64,000 bases of DNA from Bradyrhizobium macuxiense (GTDB lineage: Bacteria > Pseudomonadota > Alphaproteobacteria > Rhizobiales > Xanthobacteraceae), in assembly GCF_007993935.1 (NCBI RefSeq), contig NZ_VITY01000002.1:248001-312000 (forward strand). Direction: 5' to 3'. The translations under genes and the position numbers were made by a program. The notes under the pieces are model-generated. The model was not told the DNA's origin, searched no databases, and saw only the letters and a list, made by a program, of their open reading frames with translations. Numbering within the stretch: position 1 is the first letter of the stretch; every line of letters starts with the position of its first letter. Shown piece by piece: positions 20,470 through 28,844 of this stretch.

Positions 20470-23400
20470 TCAATGGAAATCGCGTGACGGCGGCAGGATG
20501 CGGACGTTGCGGGGGTGGCGGATCCTTTGCGGCGAGTTGTCGCCGTGATCGCGGCGGTCGTCGTTGAGCGGCTCGATCAAGGCCGGGCCCGCCGGCACCG
20601 GGTGCTTGCTGGCGAGGGGCTCATTGGCGAGGCCGATCAGATCGTGGGAGCGGTCGGTCATGCGCTGCGCCACCAGATGCGTCACGCCCTCCGGGCTGCT
20701 CTGGATATAGCCCTCGACCAGGATCAGGCGCGCGCCCATCACCTCCTTGCGGTACTGCTCCATCACCTTCGGCCACACCACGATGTTGGCGATGCCGGTC
20801 TCGTCCTCCAGCGTCATGAACACGACGCCCTTGGCGCTGCCCGGCCGCTGCCGCACCAGCACCACGCCGGCGCAACGGACGCGGCGGCGGTCGTTGCCTT
20901 GATTGATGCTGTTGCAGGCGACGACGCGCTCTTTGGTGAACATCTCGCGCAGGAATTCCATCGGGTGGCCCTTCAGCGACAGGCGGATGGTCTGATAGTC
21001 GGCGACCACCTGCTCGGGGCGCGGCATCTCCGGCAGCGGTTCTGCGCCCTCATCCGGCTGCTCGCGCGCGGTCGCGGCCTCGAACAGCGGCAGCGGCACG
21101 TCGTCGGGCAGCCGCCGCACCGCCCACAGCGCCTCGCGGCGGTCGAGCCCGAGCGAGCGGAACGCATCGGCATCGGCGAGCAGGATCAGCGCGCGCTTGG
21201 GCAGAGCGGTATCGCGGGCGAAATCCTCCAGCGAGGCGAACGGCCGGCGGTTGCGCGCGGCGACGATGCGGTCGGCCCAGTCGAGCTCATCTCCGTCCAA
21301 GGCCGCGCGGGAGGTGGGCGGGTTCCCTCCCCCCTTGCGGGGTCCGAGGCGAGCAAAGCTCGCTCTCGAGGTTAGGGAGAGGGGTAAGCCGCACGGGCGG
21401 TGGTCGTGGCTTACCCCTCTCTCCAACTCTCCCCCGCAAGGGGGGAGAGAGCCCATCCGTTCGTGCCTTCCTGACTCATAAACATCTACGCTTCGCGTGC
21501 CCCGGAATGACGACTGGAGGGACTTCAACCTCTCCTCGTCCTCATCCAGCCAATGAAACCCGTCGATCTGGCGGAAGCCGAGCCGCACCGCGCAGTGATC
21601 GCCGACCTGCTCCTCCAGCGTGTTCTGCGCAAAGCTGAAGGAGACATCGACCTCGCGCACCGTGACGCCGTTCTTGCGGGCGTCGCCGACGATCTGCGCC
21701 GGGGCATAAAAGCCCATCGGCTGCGAGTTGAGCAAGCCGCAGCAGAACGCATCGGGATGATAGTGCTTCAGCCATGAGGAGATGTAGACAAGCTGCGCGA
21801 AGCTCGCGGCGTGGCTTTCCGGGAAGCCGTAACTGCCAAACCCCTTGATCTGGTCGAAGCAGCTGCGGGCGAAGTCCGGATCGTAACCGCGCGCCACCAT
21901 GTTGCCGACCAGCTTCTCTTCATAGCTGCCGATGGTACCGACGTTGCGGAAGGTCGCCATCGAGCGGCGCAGGCCGTTGGCCTCTTCGGAGGTGAACTTT
22001 GCCGCCTCGATCGCGATCCGCATCGCCTGCTCCTGGAATAGCGGCACGCCGAGCGTCTTGTGCAGGACATTGTGGAGTTCATCCGGCGGGCCGTGCTCGG
22101 GCGCCGGCGATGGATAGCTTTCCTTCTCGACACCATTCCGCCGCCGCAAATACGGATGCACCATGTCGCCCTGGATCGGCCCGGGGCGTACGATCGCAAC
22201 CTCGATGACGAGATCGTAGAAAGTGCGCGGCTTCAAACGCGGCAGCATATTCATTTGCGCCCGGCTCTCGACCTGGAACACGCCGAGCGACTCGCCGCGA
22301 CACAGCATGTCGTAGACTTTTTTGTCGTCCTGCGGGACCGAGGCGAGCTCCCAGCGCTCGCCCTTGTGGTCATCGATCAGGTCGAAACATTTGCGGATGC
22401 AGGTCAGCATGCCGAGCGCAAGCACGTCGACCTTCATCATATGCAGCGCGTCGACGTCGTCCTTGTCCCATTCGATGAAGGTGCGGTCGTCCATCGCAGC
22501 GTTGCCGATCGGCACATAGGTGTCGAGCCGGTCCTGGGTCAGCACATAGCCGCCGACATGTTGCGAGAGATGGCGTGGAAATTCGATCAGTTCGGTGGCG
22601 AGCTCGACCGCGAGGTTGATCATCGCATTCTTTGGATCGAGCCCGGCCTGCCGCACCTGCATGTCGTTGAGGCCCTTGCCCCAGCTGCCCCACACGGTGT
22701 CGGCGAGCGCCGCGGTGACGTCCTCGGTCAGCCCGAGCGCCTTGCCGACGTCGCGGATCGCGCTGCGCGGGCGATAATGGATGATGGTGGCGATGATGGC
22801 AGCGCGGTGGCGGCCGTAGCGGCGATAGACATATTGCATCACCTCCTCGCGCCGCGAATGCTCGAAATCGACGTCGATGTCCGGCGGCTCCAGCCGCTCC
22901 TTGGAAATGAAGCGCTCGAACAACAGATCGACCTTGGTCGGATCGACCGAGGTGACGCCGAGCACGTAGCACACTGCCGAATTCGCCGCCGAGCCGCGCC
23001 CCTGGCACAGGATGTTCTGGCTGCGCGCATAGCGCACGATGTCGTGCACGGTGAGGAAGTAATGCGCGTATTTCAGCTCGGCGATCAGCGCGAGCTCCTT
23101 GTTCAAGGTGGCGCGAAGTTTTTCGTCGATCTCGCCGCCGAAATATTTGTCGACGCCGGCCCAGGTCAGGTCCTCGAGATGCTGCTGCGCGGTCTTGCCC
23201 GGCGGCACCGGCTCATCGGGATACTGGTATTTGAGCTGGTCGAGCGAGAACGAGATGCGTTTGGCGAAGCGCATGGTCTCCGTGATCGCGTCCGGCAGAT
23301 CGCGAAACAGCCTGATCATTTCATGCGCCGGCTTGAGATGCCGCTCGGCATTGGCCTCGAGCCTGCGGCCGACAGCCTCGATCGTGGTCTTTTCGCGGAT

Positions 23401-24045
23401 GCAGGTCAGCACATCCTGCAGCGGGCGGCGCGCAGGATGGTGATAGAGCACCTCGTTGGTGGCGAGCAGCGGCACACCGGCATCGGTGGCGAGGCCATGC
23501 AGCCGTGCGAGACGGCGCCTGTCGTCGCCGCGATAGAGCAGGCTTGCGGCAAGCCAGACACCGTCGGCGGCGCTGGCCTTCAGTTGCGCGAGCACGCCGA
23601 GCGCGTCATCAGTCTCGAAACGATGCGGCAGCGTCAGCACCAAAAGCTGACCTTCGGCGAAATCGACGAGATCAGGCAAAGTGAGACGGCAATCACCCTT
23701 CTCGACGCGCTCGATGCCAGCACCGCGCTTGCCGCGGGTCAGCAATTGGCACAGCCGGCCGTAGGCGGCGCGGTCGCGCGGATAGACCAGGATATCGGGC
23801 GTGCCGTCGATGAAGACGATGCGGGCGCCGACCAGGAACTTGGACGGATGGGCGACCTTCTCGCTGTCGAGCTCCTTCCAGGCGCGCACCACGCCGGCCA
23901 GCGTGTTGTGATCGGCGATCCCGATCACGGGGATTCCGAGTTCGCTCGCCTGATGCACATAGGCGCGCGGATCGGAGCCGCCGCGCAGGAAGGAGAAATT
24001 GCTGGTGATGCCGATCTCGGCATAATCGAGCGCTGGCATCGTCAT
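20470..24045 (-). CDS. dnaE2: Error-prone DNA polymerase III alpha subunit DnaE2
   Basis: The 1191 residues include an N-terminal PHP domain (YAEIGITSNFSFLRGGSDP, GIADHNTLAGVVRAW), the polymerase palm with catalytic aspartates at 389, 391 and 393 (PPDIDVDFEHSRREEV), a helix-hairpin-helix region and a C-terminal OB fold (VRCAGVVLVRQRPGSAKGVVF). It performs translesion synthesis in the SOS response with ImuA and ImuB. Its start overlaps the imuB stop by four bases. Residues about 840-918 are an extra Gly/Pro/Ser/Arg-rich segment encoded by a palindromic repeat (21320-21454) plus a second repeat-like piece, inserted between EDEERL and DWADRIVAARN. The frame stays open, so function is probably retained. 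Confidence 0.95.
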   Translation of the reverse strand: MTMPALDYAEIGITSNFSFLRGGSDPRAYVHQASELGIPVIGIADHNTLAGVVRAWKELDSEKVAHPSKFLVGARIVFIDGTPDILVYPRDRAAYGRLCQLLTRGKRGAGIERVEKGDCRLTLPDLVDFAEGQLLVLTLPHRFETDDALGVLAQLKASAADGVWLAASLLYRGDDRRRLARLHGLATDAGVPLLATNEVLYHHPARRPLQDVLTCIREKTTIEAVGRRLEANAERHLKPAHEMIRLFRDLPDAITETMRFAKRISFSLDQLKYQYPDEPVPPGKTAQQHLEDLTWAGVDKYFGGEIDEKLRATLNKELALIAELKYAHYFLTVHDIVRYARSQNILCQGRGSAANSAVCYVLGVTSVDPTKVDLLFERFISKERLEPPDIDVDFEHSRREEVMQYVYRRYGRHRAAIIATIIHYRPRSAIRDVGKALGLTEDVTAALADTVWGSWGKGLNDMQVRQAGLDPKNAMINLAVELATELIEFPRHLSQHVGGYVLTQDRLDTYVPIGNAAMDDRTFIEWDKDDVDALHMMKVDVLALGMLTCIRKCFDLIDDHKGERWELASVPQDDKKVYDMLCRGESLGVFQVESRAQMNMLPRLKPRTFYDLVIEVAIVRPGPIQGDMVHPYLRRRNGVEKESYPSPAPEHGPPDELHNVLHKTLGVPLFQEQAMRIAIEAAKFTSEEANGLRRSMATFRNVGTIGSYEEKLVGNMVARGYDPDFARSCFDQIKGFGSYGFPESHAASFAQLVYISSWLKHYHPDAFCCGLLNSQPMGFYAPAQIVGDARKNGVTVREVDVSFSFAQNTLEEQVGDHCAVRLGFRQIDGFHWLDEDEERLKSLQSSFRGTRSVDVYESGRHERMGSLPPCGGELERGVSHDHRPCGLPLSLTSRASFARLGPRKGGGNPPTSRAALDGDELDWADRIVAARNRRPFASLEDFARDTALPKRALILLADADAFRSLGLDRREALWAVRRLPDDVPLPLFEAATAREQPDEGAEPLPEMPRPEQVVADYQTIRLSLKGHPMEFLREMFTKERVVACNSINQGNDRRRVRCAGVVLVRQRPGSAKGVVFMTLEDETGIANIVVWPKVMEQYRKEVMGARLILVEGYIQSSPEGVTHLVAQRMTDRSHDLIGLANEPLASKHPVPAGPALIEPLNDDRRDHGDNSPQRIRHPRNVRILPPSRDFH
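21320..21454. repeat. Long palindromic repeat inserted inside dnaE2
   Basis: The left arm begins GGGTTCCCTCCCCCCTTGC and the right arm ends GGGGGGAGAGAGCCC, complementary over about 45 bases with a short loop. It is the same element as 25567-25676 in imuB, but carries about 25 extra bases (around 21343-21370) that contain a small hairpin GCGAGC-AAA-GCTCGC. It encodes residues about 864-909 of DnaE2. Confidence 0.9.
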
Positions 24046-25832
24046 GCGAACAGCCCGTGCACATACCAGTTGGCCGGAACGGACTTCCCCTCTTCGTCCC
24101 GCAGCTCGTTCTCATAGAGCCCGTCGCGAAAGATCCAGAAGCGCTGGCCCTCGGCATCCTCGACGCGGAAATAGTCGCGCGTCAGCGCCGCGCCGTCCTG
24201 CTTCCACCATTCCATCGCGATGCGCTCGGGACCCTCGACCCGCACCACCGCATGCAAGGCACGCCGCCAGGTGAATTGATGCGGCGGACCGTCCGGCACA
24301 CTCGCGAACGGCACCTTGATCGGCTCGGGCCGCTCGAACAGCCTGAGCGGCCGCAGCGGCGGCTCGCCGGTGACGCGCTCCGGCCAGGCGGCGGCGCTGG
24401 CGGCGGCCAGATGATGCTGCGCCGGCAGCGCGAGCGCCGCGCGCTCGGGGATATGGCTCTCCAGCGGCAGATGCACGACGACGCGTTTGCCGCCGATGCG
24501 GGCGGCAATGCGGTCGATCAGCGCCGAGATCTCGTCATTGTCGTGCACGGTGGTGTCGAGGTCGCGCTGCTGCTGCACCACGATCTCGGTACGCCCTGCG
24601 GCAAGGCGAATGAGATCGAAGCCGAAGCCGGGATCGAGCGGATCGTTGAGCGCATCAAGCCGCTCGCGGAACAGGCGGTCGATCATCTCGGGCCGCGTCA
24701 CCGGACGCCCGGTCTCGACCATGATCGCGCGCACCGCACCGTCGGTGCGGAAGAAGCTAGCTTCCAATTGCCGCGCGCCCTTGCCCTGCTTGTCCATCGC
24801 CGCAACCAGCATTTTGGCGAGGCTCGACAGCGTCAGCGCGATCACGGTGTCGGTCGCGATCGGTTCGGGGAAACGCTTCTCGACGATGTAATCGGGCAGC
24901 GGCTTGCGCGGGCTGATCGGGGCATCGCCCTGCCCGAGCGCGTGGCTGAGCAAGGCGGTGAAGGCCGCGCCGAACCGCGCCGAGATCTCATGCGGCGCGC
25001 GCGCGGCGACATCGCCGATGGTCTTCAAGCCGGCGCGGCGAAGGCCGGTGGTCACAGCGCTATCTGCGCCGAGCGCCGACACCGGCAGCGGGCCGACCGC
25101 CTGCGCCTCTGTGCCATCGACGACGATCTTGCCCGAGACGTGGCGCGTCAGCGTGCGCGCCGCGATCGAGGTGCCGGCAATCGCCGCGCTGACCGCAAAG
25201 CCGCGCCGGCTCAGCGCATTGGTCACGATCTGCAGCAGCGCGCGCTCGCCGCCGAACAGGTGCGCGCAGCCGGTGATGTCGAGGAACAATCCATAGGGTG
25301 CGTCGAGCGCGACCAGCGGCGTGAAGCGGTCGCACCAGTCGGCGATATCGTTCAGCGTCTTCAGATCGGCGGCGGGATCGGCGTCGTAGACCGTAAGCTC
25401 CGGGCAGATCGCCCGCGCATTGGCGAGCGGCAGCCCGATCGACAGCCCGGCCCGCACCGCGGCCTCGTCGACGGCATGGAGCAGGATCGCGTTGTGGTCT
25501 TTTGCGACCACGACGCTGGGGAGTTCCGCTTGCTTCGCCTCGTTCGTAAGGGATGCATGGACGGATGGGTTCCCTCCCCCCTTGCGGGGGAGGGTTAGGG
25601 AGAGGGGTAAGCCGCTCGGGCGGTGCTCGTGGCCACCCCTCTCTCCAACTCTCCCCCGCAAGGGGGGAGAGAGCCCTGCCGATGTGCTCACCTCACACGA
25701 AGGTTCATCCACTTCCCGCGTCTCAGCTTGCGAGGCGGTGTCCTGCGCGAGCTTGCGCTTGATGCGGTCGATGGGCAGGCGTGGCAGCCACAGGCTGAGG
25801 ATACGCCGACGGTTCACTGAATTGGCACTCAT
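24042..25832 (-). CDS. imuB: ImuB, Y-family polymerase-like mutasome subunit
   Basis: The protein has 596 residues from the ATG at 25832 (MSANSVNRRRILSLWLPRL). Y-family landmarks are SVVVAKDHNAILLHAVDEAAVRAGL, LANARAICPELTVYDADP, the helix-hairpin-helix TIGDVAARAPHEISARFG, and a little-finger domain. ImuB lacks the polymerase acidic triad and acts as the hub joining the beta clamp, ImuA and DnaE2. Residues about 53-89 are coded by a palindromic repeat (25567-25676) between the first two core strands; the frame is kept. The start lies within the last 110 bases of imuA, and the end overlaps dnaE2 by four. Confidence 0.93.
   Translation of the reverse strand: MSANSVNRRRILSLWLPRLPIDRIKRKLAQDTASQAETREVDEPSCEVSTSAGLSPPLRGRVGERGGHEHRPSGLPLSLTLPRKGGGNPSVHASLTNEAKQAELPSVVVAKDHNAILLHAVDEAAVRAGLSIGLPLANARAICPELTVYDADPAADLKTLNDIADWCDRFTPLVALDAPYGLFLDITGCAHLFGGERALLQIVTNALSRRGFAVSAAIAGTSIAARTLTRHVSGKIVVDGTEAQAVGPLPVSALGADSAVTTGLRRAGLKTIGDVAARAPHEISARFGAAFTALLSHALGQGDAPISPRKPLPDYIVEKRFPEPIATDTVIALTLSSLAKMLVAAMDKQGKGARQLEASFFRTDGAVRAIMVETGRPVTRPEMIDRLFRERLDALNDPLDPGFGFDLIRLAAGRTEIVVQQQRDLDTTVHDNDEISALIDRIAARIGGKRVVVHLPLESHIPERAALALPAQHHLAAASAAAWPERVTGEPPLRPLRLFERPEPIKVPFASVPDGPPHQFTWRRALHAVVRVEGPERIAMEWWKQDGAALTRDYFRVEDAEGQRFWIFRDGLYENELRDEEGKSVPANWYVHGLFA
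25567..25676. repeat. Long palindromic repeat inserted inside imuB
   Basis: This 110-base element begins GGGTTCCCTCCCCCC and ends GGGGAGAGAGCCC with long complementary arms. It matches the copy in dnaE2 apart from that copy's internal extra piece and a two-base difference near the loop. Read on the minus strand it gives a Pro/Gly/Arg-rich peptide. Confidence 0.9.
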
Positions 25833-26517
25833 CACATTTCCATTCCATGATCCATCGCCCGACCGGGCCATGACGATTGCGCACGAGTTCGGCCTCGACG
25901 CGCGGCGCGCCCCAAGGGCTCGCGGCATTGCCGGGCGGCGAATGCGCTGCGCGCACGATCCAGCGCGTTTCCGCGGTCGAGGGAATTGGCGTTGCCGCGA
26001 TCCGCAGCACTAGCGCGGTGACGCCGGAGGCTTGCGCGGCCAGGGTCAATTTGCGGCTGGCGACGAGATCGAGCTGGCGCGCCTGGCCCCAGATCTCGAG
26101 CACGACGGCGCCGAGCGCATCGCAGGCGAGCGCGTCGGCCGCGGTGCGCAGGCCGCTGTCGACATCGGCGGCGCGCACCGTGACCAGGAGGCGCGGATCG
26201 AGGCCGAGCTCGGCGAGCCCGCGCATCGACAGCGCGCCGTTCTCGCGATCGGAGAAATCCTGCCGCACCCAGACCAGCGGCTTGCGCGCTGATATCCGTC
26301 CGGCGAGCCCCGCGATGAACCCGGTCGCAGCGCCGCCCTGATGGCTGGCCGCGAACACCTCGTGCAGCACGGCCGGCGCAAGCCCGCCGCGCAACATCGC
26401 GTCCGCGCCGGCATGACCGAGCGCGATGCGGTTCGGCATCGCCGCATCCGATGGCGCCTCGATGCGCGCGATGCTGCCGCGCAGAGACGCAAGCGTACCC
26501 GTGCGTGCGCCGTTCAT
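25723..26517 (-). CDS. imuA: ImuA, RecA-like mutasome protein
   Basis: The protein has 264 residues from the ATG at 26517. It shows the ImuA pattern: IALGHAGADAMLRGGLAPAVLHEVFA, FIAGLAGRISARKPLVWVRQDF, LGAVVLEIWGQARQLDLVASRKLTLAAQASGVTAL, and a C-terminal WIMEWKCDECQF segment. It is first in the imuA-imuB-dnaE2 operon and should be induced by DNA damage through the SOS box at 26592-26606, 75 bases upstream. Its last 110 bases overlap imuB. Confidence 0.92.
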   Translation of the reverse strand: MNGARTGTLASLRGSIARIEAPSDAAMPNRIALGHAGADAMLRGGLAPAVLHEVFAASHQGGAATGFIAGLAGRISARKPLVWVRQDFSDRENGALSMRGLAELGLDPRLLVTVRAADVDSGLRTAADALACDALGAVVLEIWGQARQLDLVASRKLTLAAQASGVTALVLRIAATPIPSTAETRWIVRAAHSPPGNAASPWGAPRVEAELVRNRHGPVGRWIMEWKCDECQFSEPSAYPQPVAATPAHRPHQAQARAGHRLAS

Positions 26518-26591
26518 GATGCGCCGCTCCTTCTCAATCAAAATTTGAGGCCGTCACTGACCAGAACAGAGAACCAGGGACTGGCCCATTT

Positions 26592-26606
26592 GTTCATGGT
26601 ATGTTC
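26592..26606. promoter_or_regulatory. LexA-binding SOS box
   Basis: GTTC-ATGGTAT-GTTC is a perfect match to the alphaproteobacterial LexA site GTTC-N7-GTTC. It lies 75 bases before imuA and 168 before the divergent UdgX gene, in an AT-rich stretch. It surely controls the mutasome operon and might also repress the divergent gene. Confidence 0.88.
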
Positions 26607-26773
26607 TAATATAAAGCTAACAGGGCCCGCGGAGTCAATCGGATTGGTGAGCTCAGTGATTCATGAATGGAATCAATGGGATTCAGACCCAGACGAACCG
26701 GATGGGCCGTGATCTTCCGCAAGTCAGGCGCGCTGGCCCGAAAAAGGCGGCGTGACGGAAACGGAGCAATCGC

Positions 26774-28207
26774 ATGCGTATCATCGTGCTCGACAACGAC
26801 ACCGATTTCGAGGGCTGGCGCAGGGCAGCGCGGCGATTGGCGTTGAATGACGTGAAGCCTGCGGAGGTCGCCTGGACCATTCGCCGCGATGACGAATTGT
26901 CGTCAGCATCCTGCGTGAATGAACTGCCTGACGCGCCGCAGGCGCAGTTCAACGTCCCCGCCATATTCGTCGAGCTCGCAAAGGCCGCAATCCTGCATCG
27001 CAATGACGAGCGCTTCGCCCTGCTCTATCGCCTGCTGTGGCGGCTGCGCAGCCATCACGACCTGCTTAGCGCGACTGATGATCCCGATGTCGCCGAGGTC
27101 CACGCCATGGCGCGCGCGGTCTATTGCGACATCGACCGGATGCACACGCATCTCCGCTTTCGCGAAATCGGCCGCGAGCGGACGGCACATTACGTCGCCT
27201 GGTTCGAGCCGGAGCATCGCATCGTCGAGCTCGCCGCACCTTTCTTCGCCGGCCGCTTCGCCGACATGCCGTGGTCGATCCTGACCCCCGACGTGTCAGC
27301 ACATTGGGACGGGCACGCGATCTCGATCACGCCGGGCGTCGCCAAATCCGAGGTGCCGTCCGAGGACCGGCTCGAGGAGGCCTGGCGGCGTCATGACAAC
27401 GGCCTCTTCAATCCCGCGCGGCTGAAGGTGATGGAGATGCCGCAGGCCTATTGGAGGAACCTGCCCGAAGACTCGATCATTAAGCCGCTGATCGAAGACG
27501 CCATGCGCATGACCAGCGACCCCTTCATCGCCCGCAAGGCGGCGGAGCCGCGGAAGCCACAGGATCCGCCGATGGCCCGCAAGCAAACTCAGGATGCGCA
27601 GGCGCGCGACGCCATCGCTGCCCTGCGCGACGAGGCCGCCGATTGCCGCGCCTGCCCGCTATGGAAGGACGCAACCCAGACCGTGTTCGGCGAGGGACCG
27701 CAGAACGCGACACTGATGCTGGTCGGCGAGCAGCCCGGCGACAAGGAGGATCTCGCCGGCCATCCCTTCGTCGGACCGGCCGGGCAGATGCTCGATCGCG
27801 CGCTTGAGGACGCCGGCATCGATCGCGCCAGCGTCTACATCACCAACGCGGTGAAGCACTTCAAATTCGTACCGCGCGGCAAGGTCCGGCTGCACCAGAA
27901 GCCGAACACGCCGGAGATCCGCGCCTGCCGGCAGTGGTACGAACGCGAGCTCGCCGCCATCAAGCCGGAACTCGTGGTGGCGCTCGGCGCCACCGCAGCG
28001 CAGAGCGTGCTCGGCAAGATCACCCCGATCAACAAGAACCGTGGCCGCCTGATCGATCACGACGGAACCAAGGTGCTTGTCACCGTGCACCCGTCCTATC
28101 TGCTGCGGCTGCCCGACGAGAAAGCCAAGGCGCTGGAATATCAGCGCTTTATCGACGACCTGAAAATCGCCGCAGATCAGTTGCGCAATTCAGCCCGCGC
28201 GGCCTGA
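26774..28207 (+). CDS. udgX: UdgX-type uracil-DNA binding protein fused to an N-terminal DUF4130 domain
   Basis: The protein has 477 residues. The first ~250 match the DUF4130 (TIGR03915) domain (FALLYRLLWRLRSHH, AHYVAWFEPEHRIVELAAPFFAGRF). The rest is a family-4-like uracil-DNA glycosylase fold: Cys291/Cys294 and Cys385 for the iron-sulfur cluster, GEQPGDKED (318-326), HPFVGPAGQMLDRAL, and the late motif VTVHPSYLLR. The UdgX loop reads RGKVRLH (368-374); His374 matches the residue that bonds covalently to the uracil-derived abasic sugar in mycobacterial UdgX. It likely captures uracil in DNA irreversibly. It is divergent from the SOS mutasome operon. Confidence 0.9.
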   Translation: MRIIVLDNDTDFEGWRRAARRLALNDVKPAEVAWTIRRDDELSSASCVNELPDAPQAQFNVPAIFVELAKAAILHRNDERFALLYRLLWRLRSHHDLLSATDDPDVAEVHAMARAVYCDIDRMHTHLRFREIGRERTAHYVAWFEPEHRIVELAAPFFAGRFADMPWSILTPDVSAHWDGHAISITPGVAKSEVPSEDRLEEAWRRHDNGLFNPARLKVMEMPQAYWRNLPEDSIIKPLIEDAMRMTSDPFIARKAAEPRKPQDPPMARKQTQDAQARDAIAALRDEAADCRACPLWKDATQTVFGEGPQNATLMLVGEQPGDKEDLAGHPFVGPAGQMLDRALEDAGIDRASVYITNAVKHFKFVPRGKVRLHQKPNTPEIRACRQWYERELAAIKPELVVALGATAAQSVLGKITPINKNRGRLIDHDGTKVLVTVHPSYLLRLPDEKAKALEYQRFIDDLKIAADQLRNSARAA

Positions 28208-28844
28208 GTTCCACAAAATCTGTGGAACCGGAGCCACACGCTTTCAACGTGAAATTGTTCTGGACGCAGACAAATACCTACAACCTTTAATTGATCCGTG
28301 GTACTGTGACGTGTTCCGCAGGTATCGGGCGTCATGTTCACGCCATGACGTACCCTGAGGCGGGCGCGCTGCGCGGTTTGCTAGCCCCGATCGTGCGGCG
28401 CGCCACCTCATCTCCCATCCTGCCTCTCATTCCTCCCCGCACCCGCGCCCCTCCCACAGCACCTTCTTCGCCTGCGACGCCCCTCACTCGCGACGCCGCC
28501 GGATTTCCGGTCGACAGAAATCTTGTTCAGACCTGCCGTCGTGGTCTCGCGGCCGCTGTGACCTTAGCCGCACACGGTGGGTGTGACCTCACGGCACACA
28601 GTGTGATCTCACTGCACAAAGTCTTGCCCTGCGAAATGAACGCAAGGCATCTCCATCGTCATTGCTGACCTTTGTTGCTGGAGATTGCCACGAGGCCGCG
28701 AAGGCCCGTTGCCCTTCAATGCGTTGCACAACAATTCGGCGCGATGTCCACCGTCTTGGCCGGCCGCCTCATTTCGCGGGGCGGATTTCAATTGCTTGTC
28801 ATATGCATCGATCAAAATCGGAGGCATTGGGACAGGAGTTTACC
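28208..28844. other. Intergenic region upstream of the phosphate transporter
   Basis: About 640 bases without a supported gene. A 125-codon open frame (28291-28668) has no ribosome site and a composition unlike its neighbours. The region holds a triplicated TGTG-N9/10-CACA motif (28557-28618) and then an AGGAG site before the transporter ATG. Confidence 0.5.
28557..28618. promoter_or_regulatory. Three imperfect TGTG-N9/10-CACA direct repeats
   Basis: Units at 28557-28574, 28582-28598 and 28602-28618 each have TGTGA at the left and CACA at the right; the last two are 20 bases apart and nearly identical. Each unit is a short dyad, so this could be a binding-site array for a dimeric regulator of the transporter. 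It does not look like a Pho box. Confidence 0.4.

Noticed and set aside
22060..24117. A 685-codon open frame opposite dnaE2
   Set aside because: Shadow of dnaE2; no ribosome site or domain.
26563..26573. GAAC-AGA-GAAC as a second LexA site
   Set aside because: The spacer is three bases rather than seven, so it does not fit the LexA dimer.
28557..28618. CRISPR-like array
   Set aside because: The units are short, imperfect and back to back, with no spacers of constant length and no cas genes.
28291..28668. A 125-codon open frame upstream of the phosphate transporter
   Set aside because: No ribosome site, no similarity, and it spans the triplicated motif; more likely non-coding.
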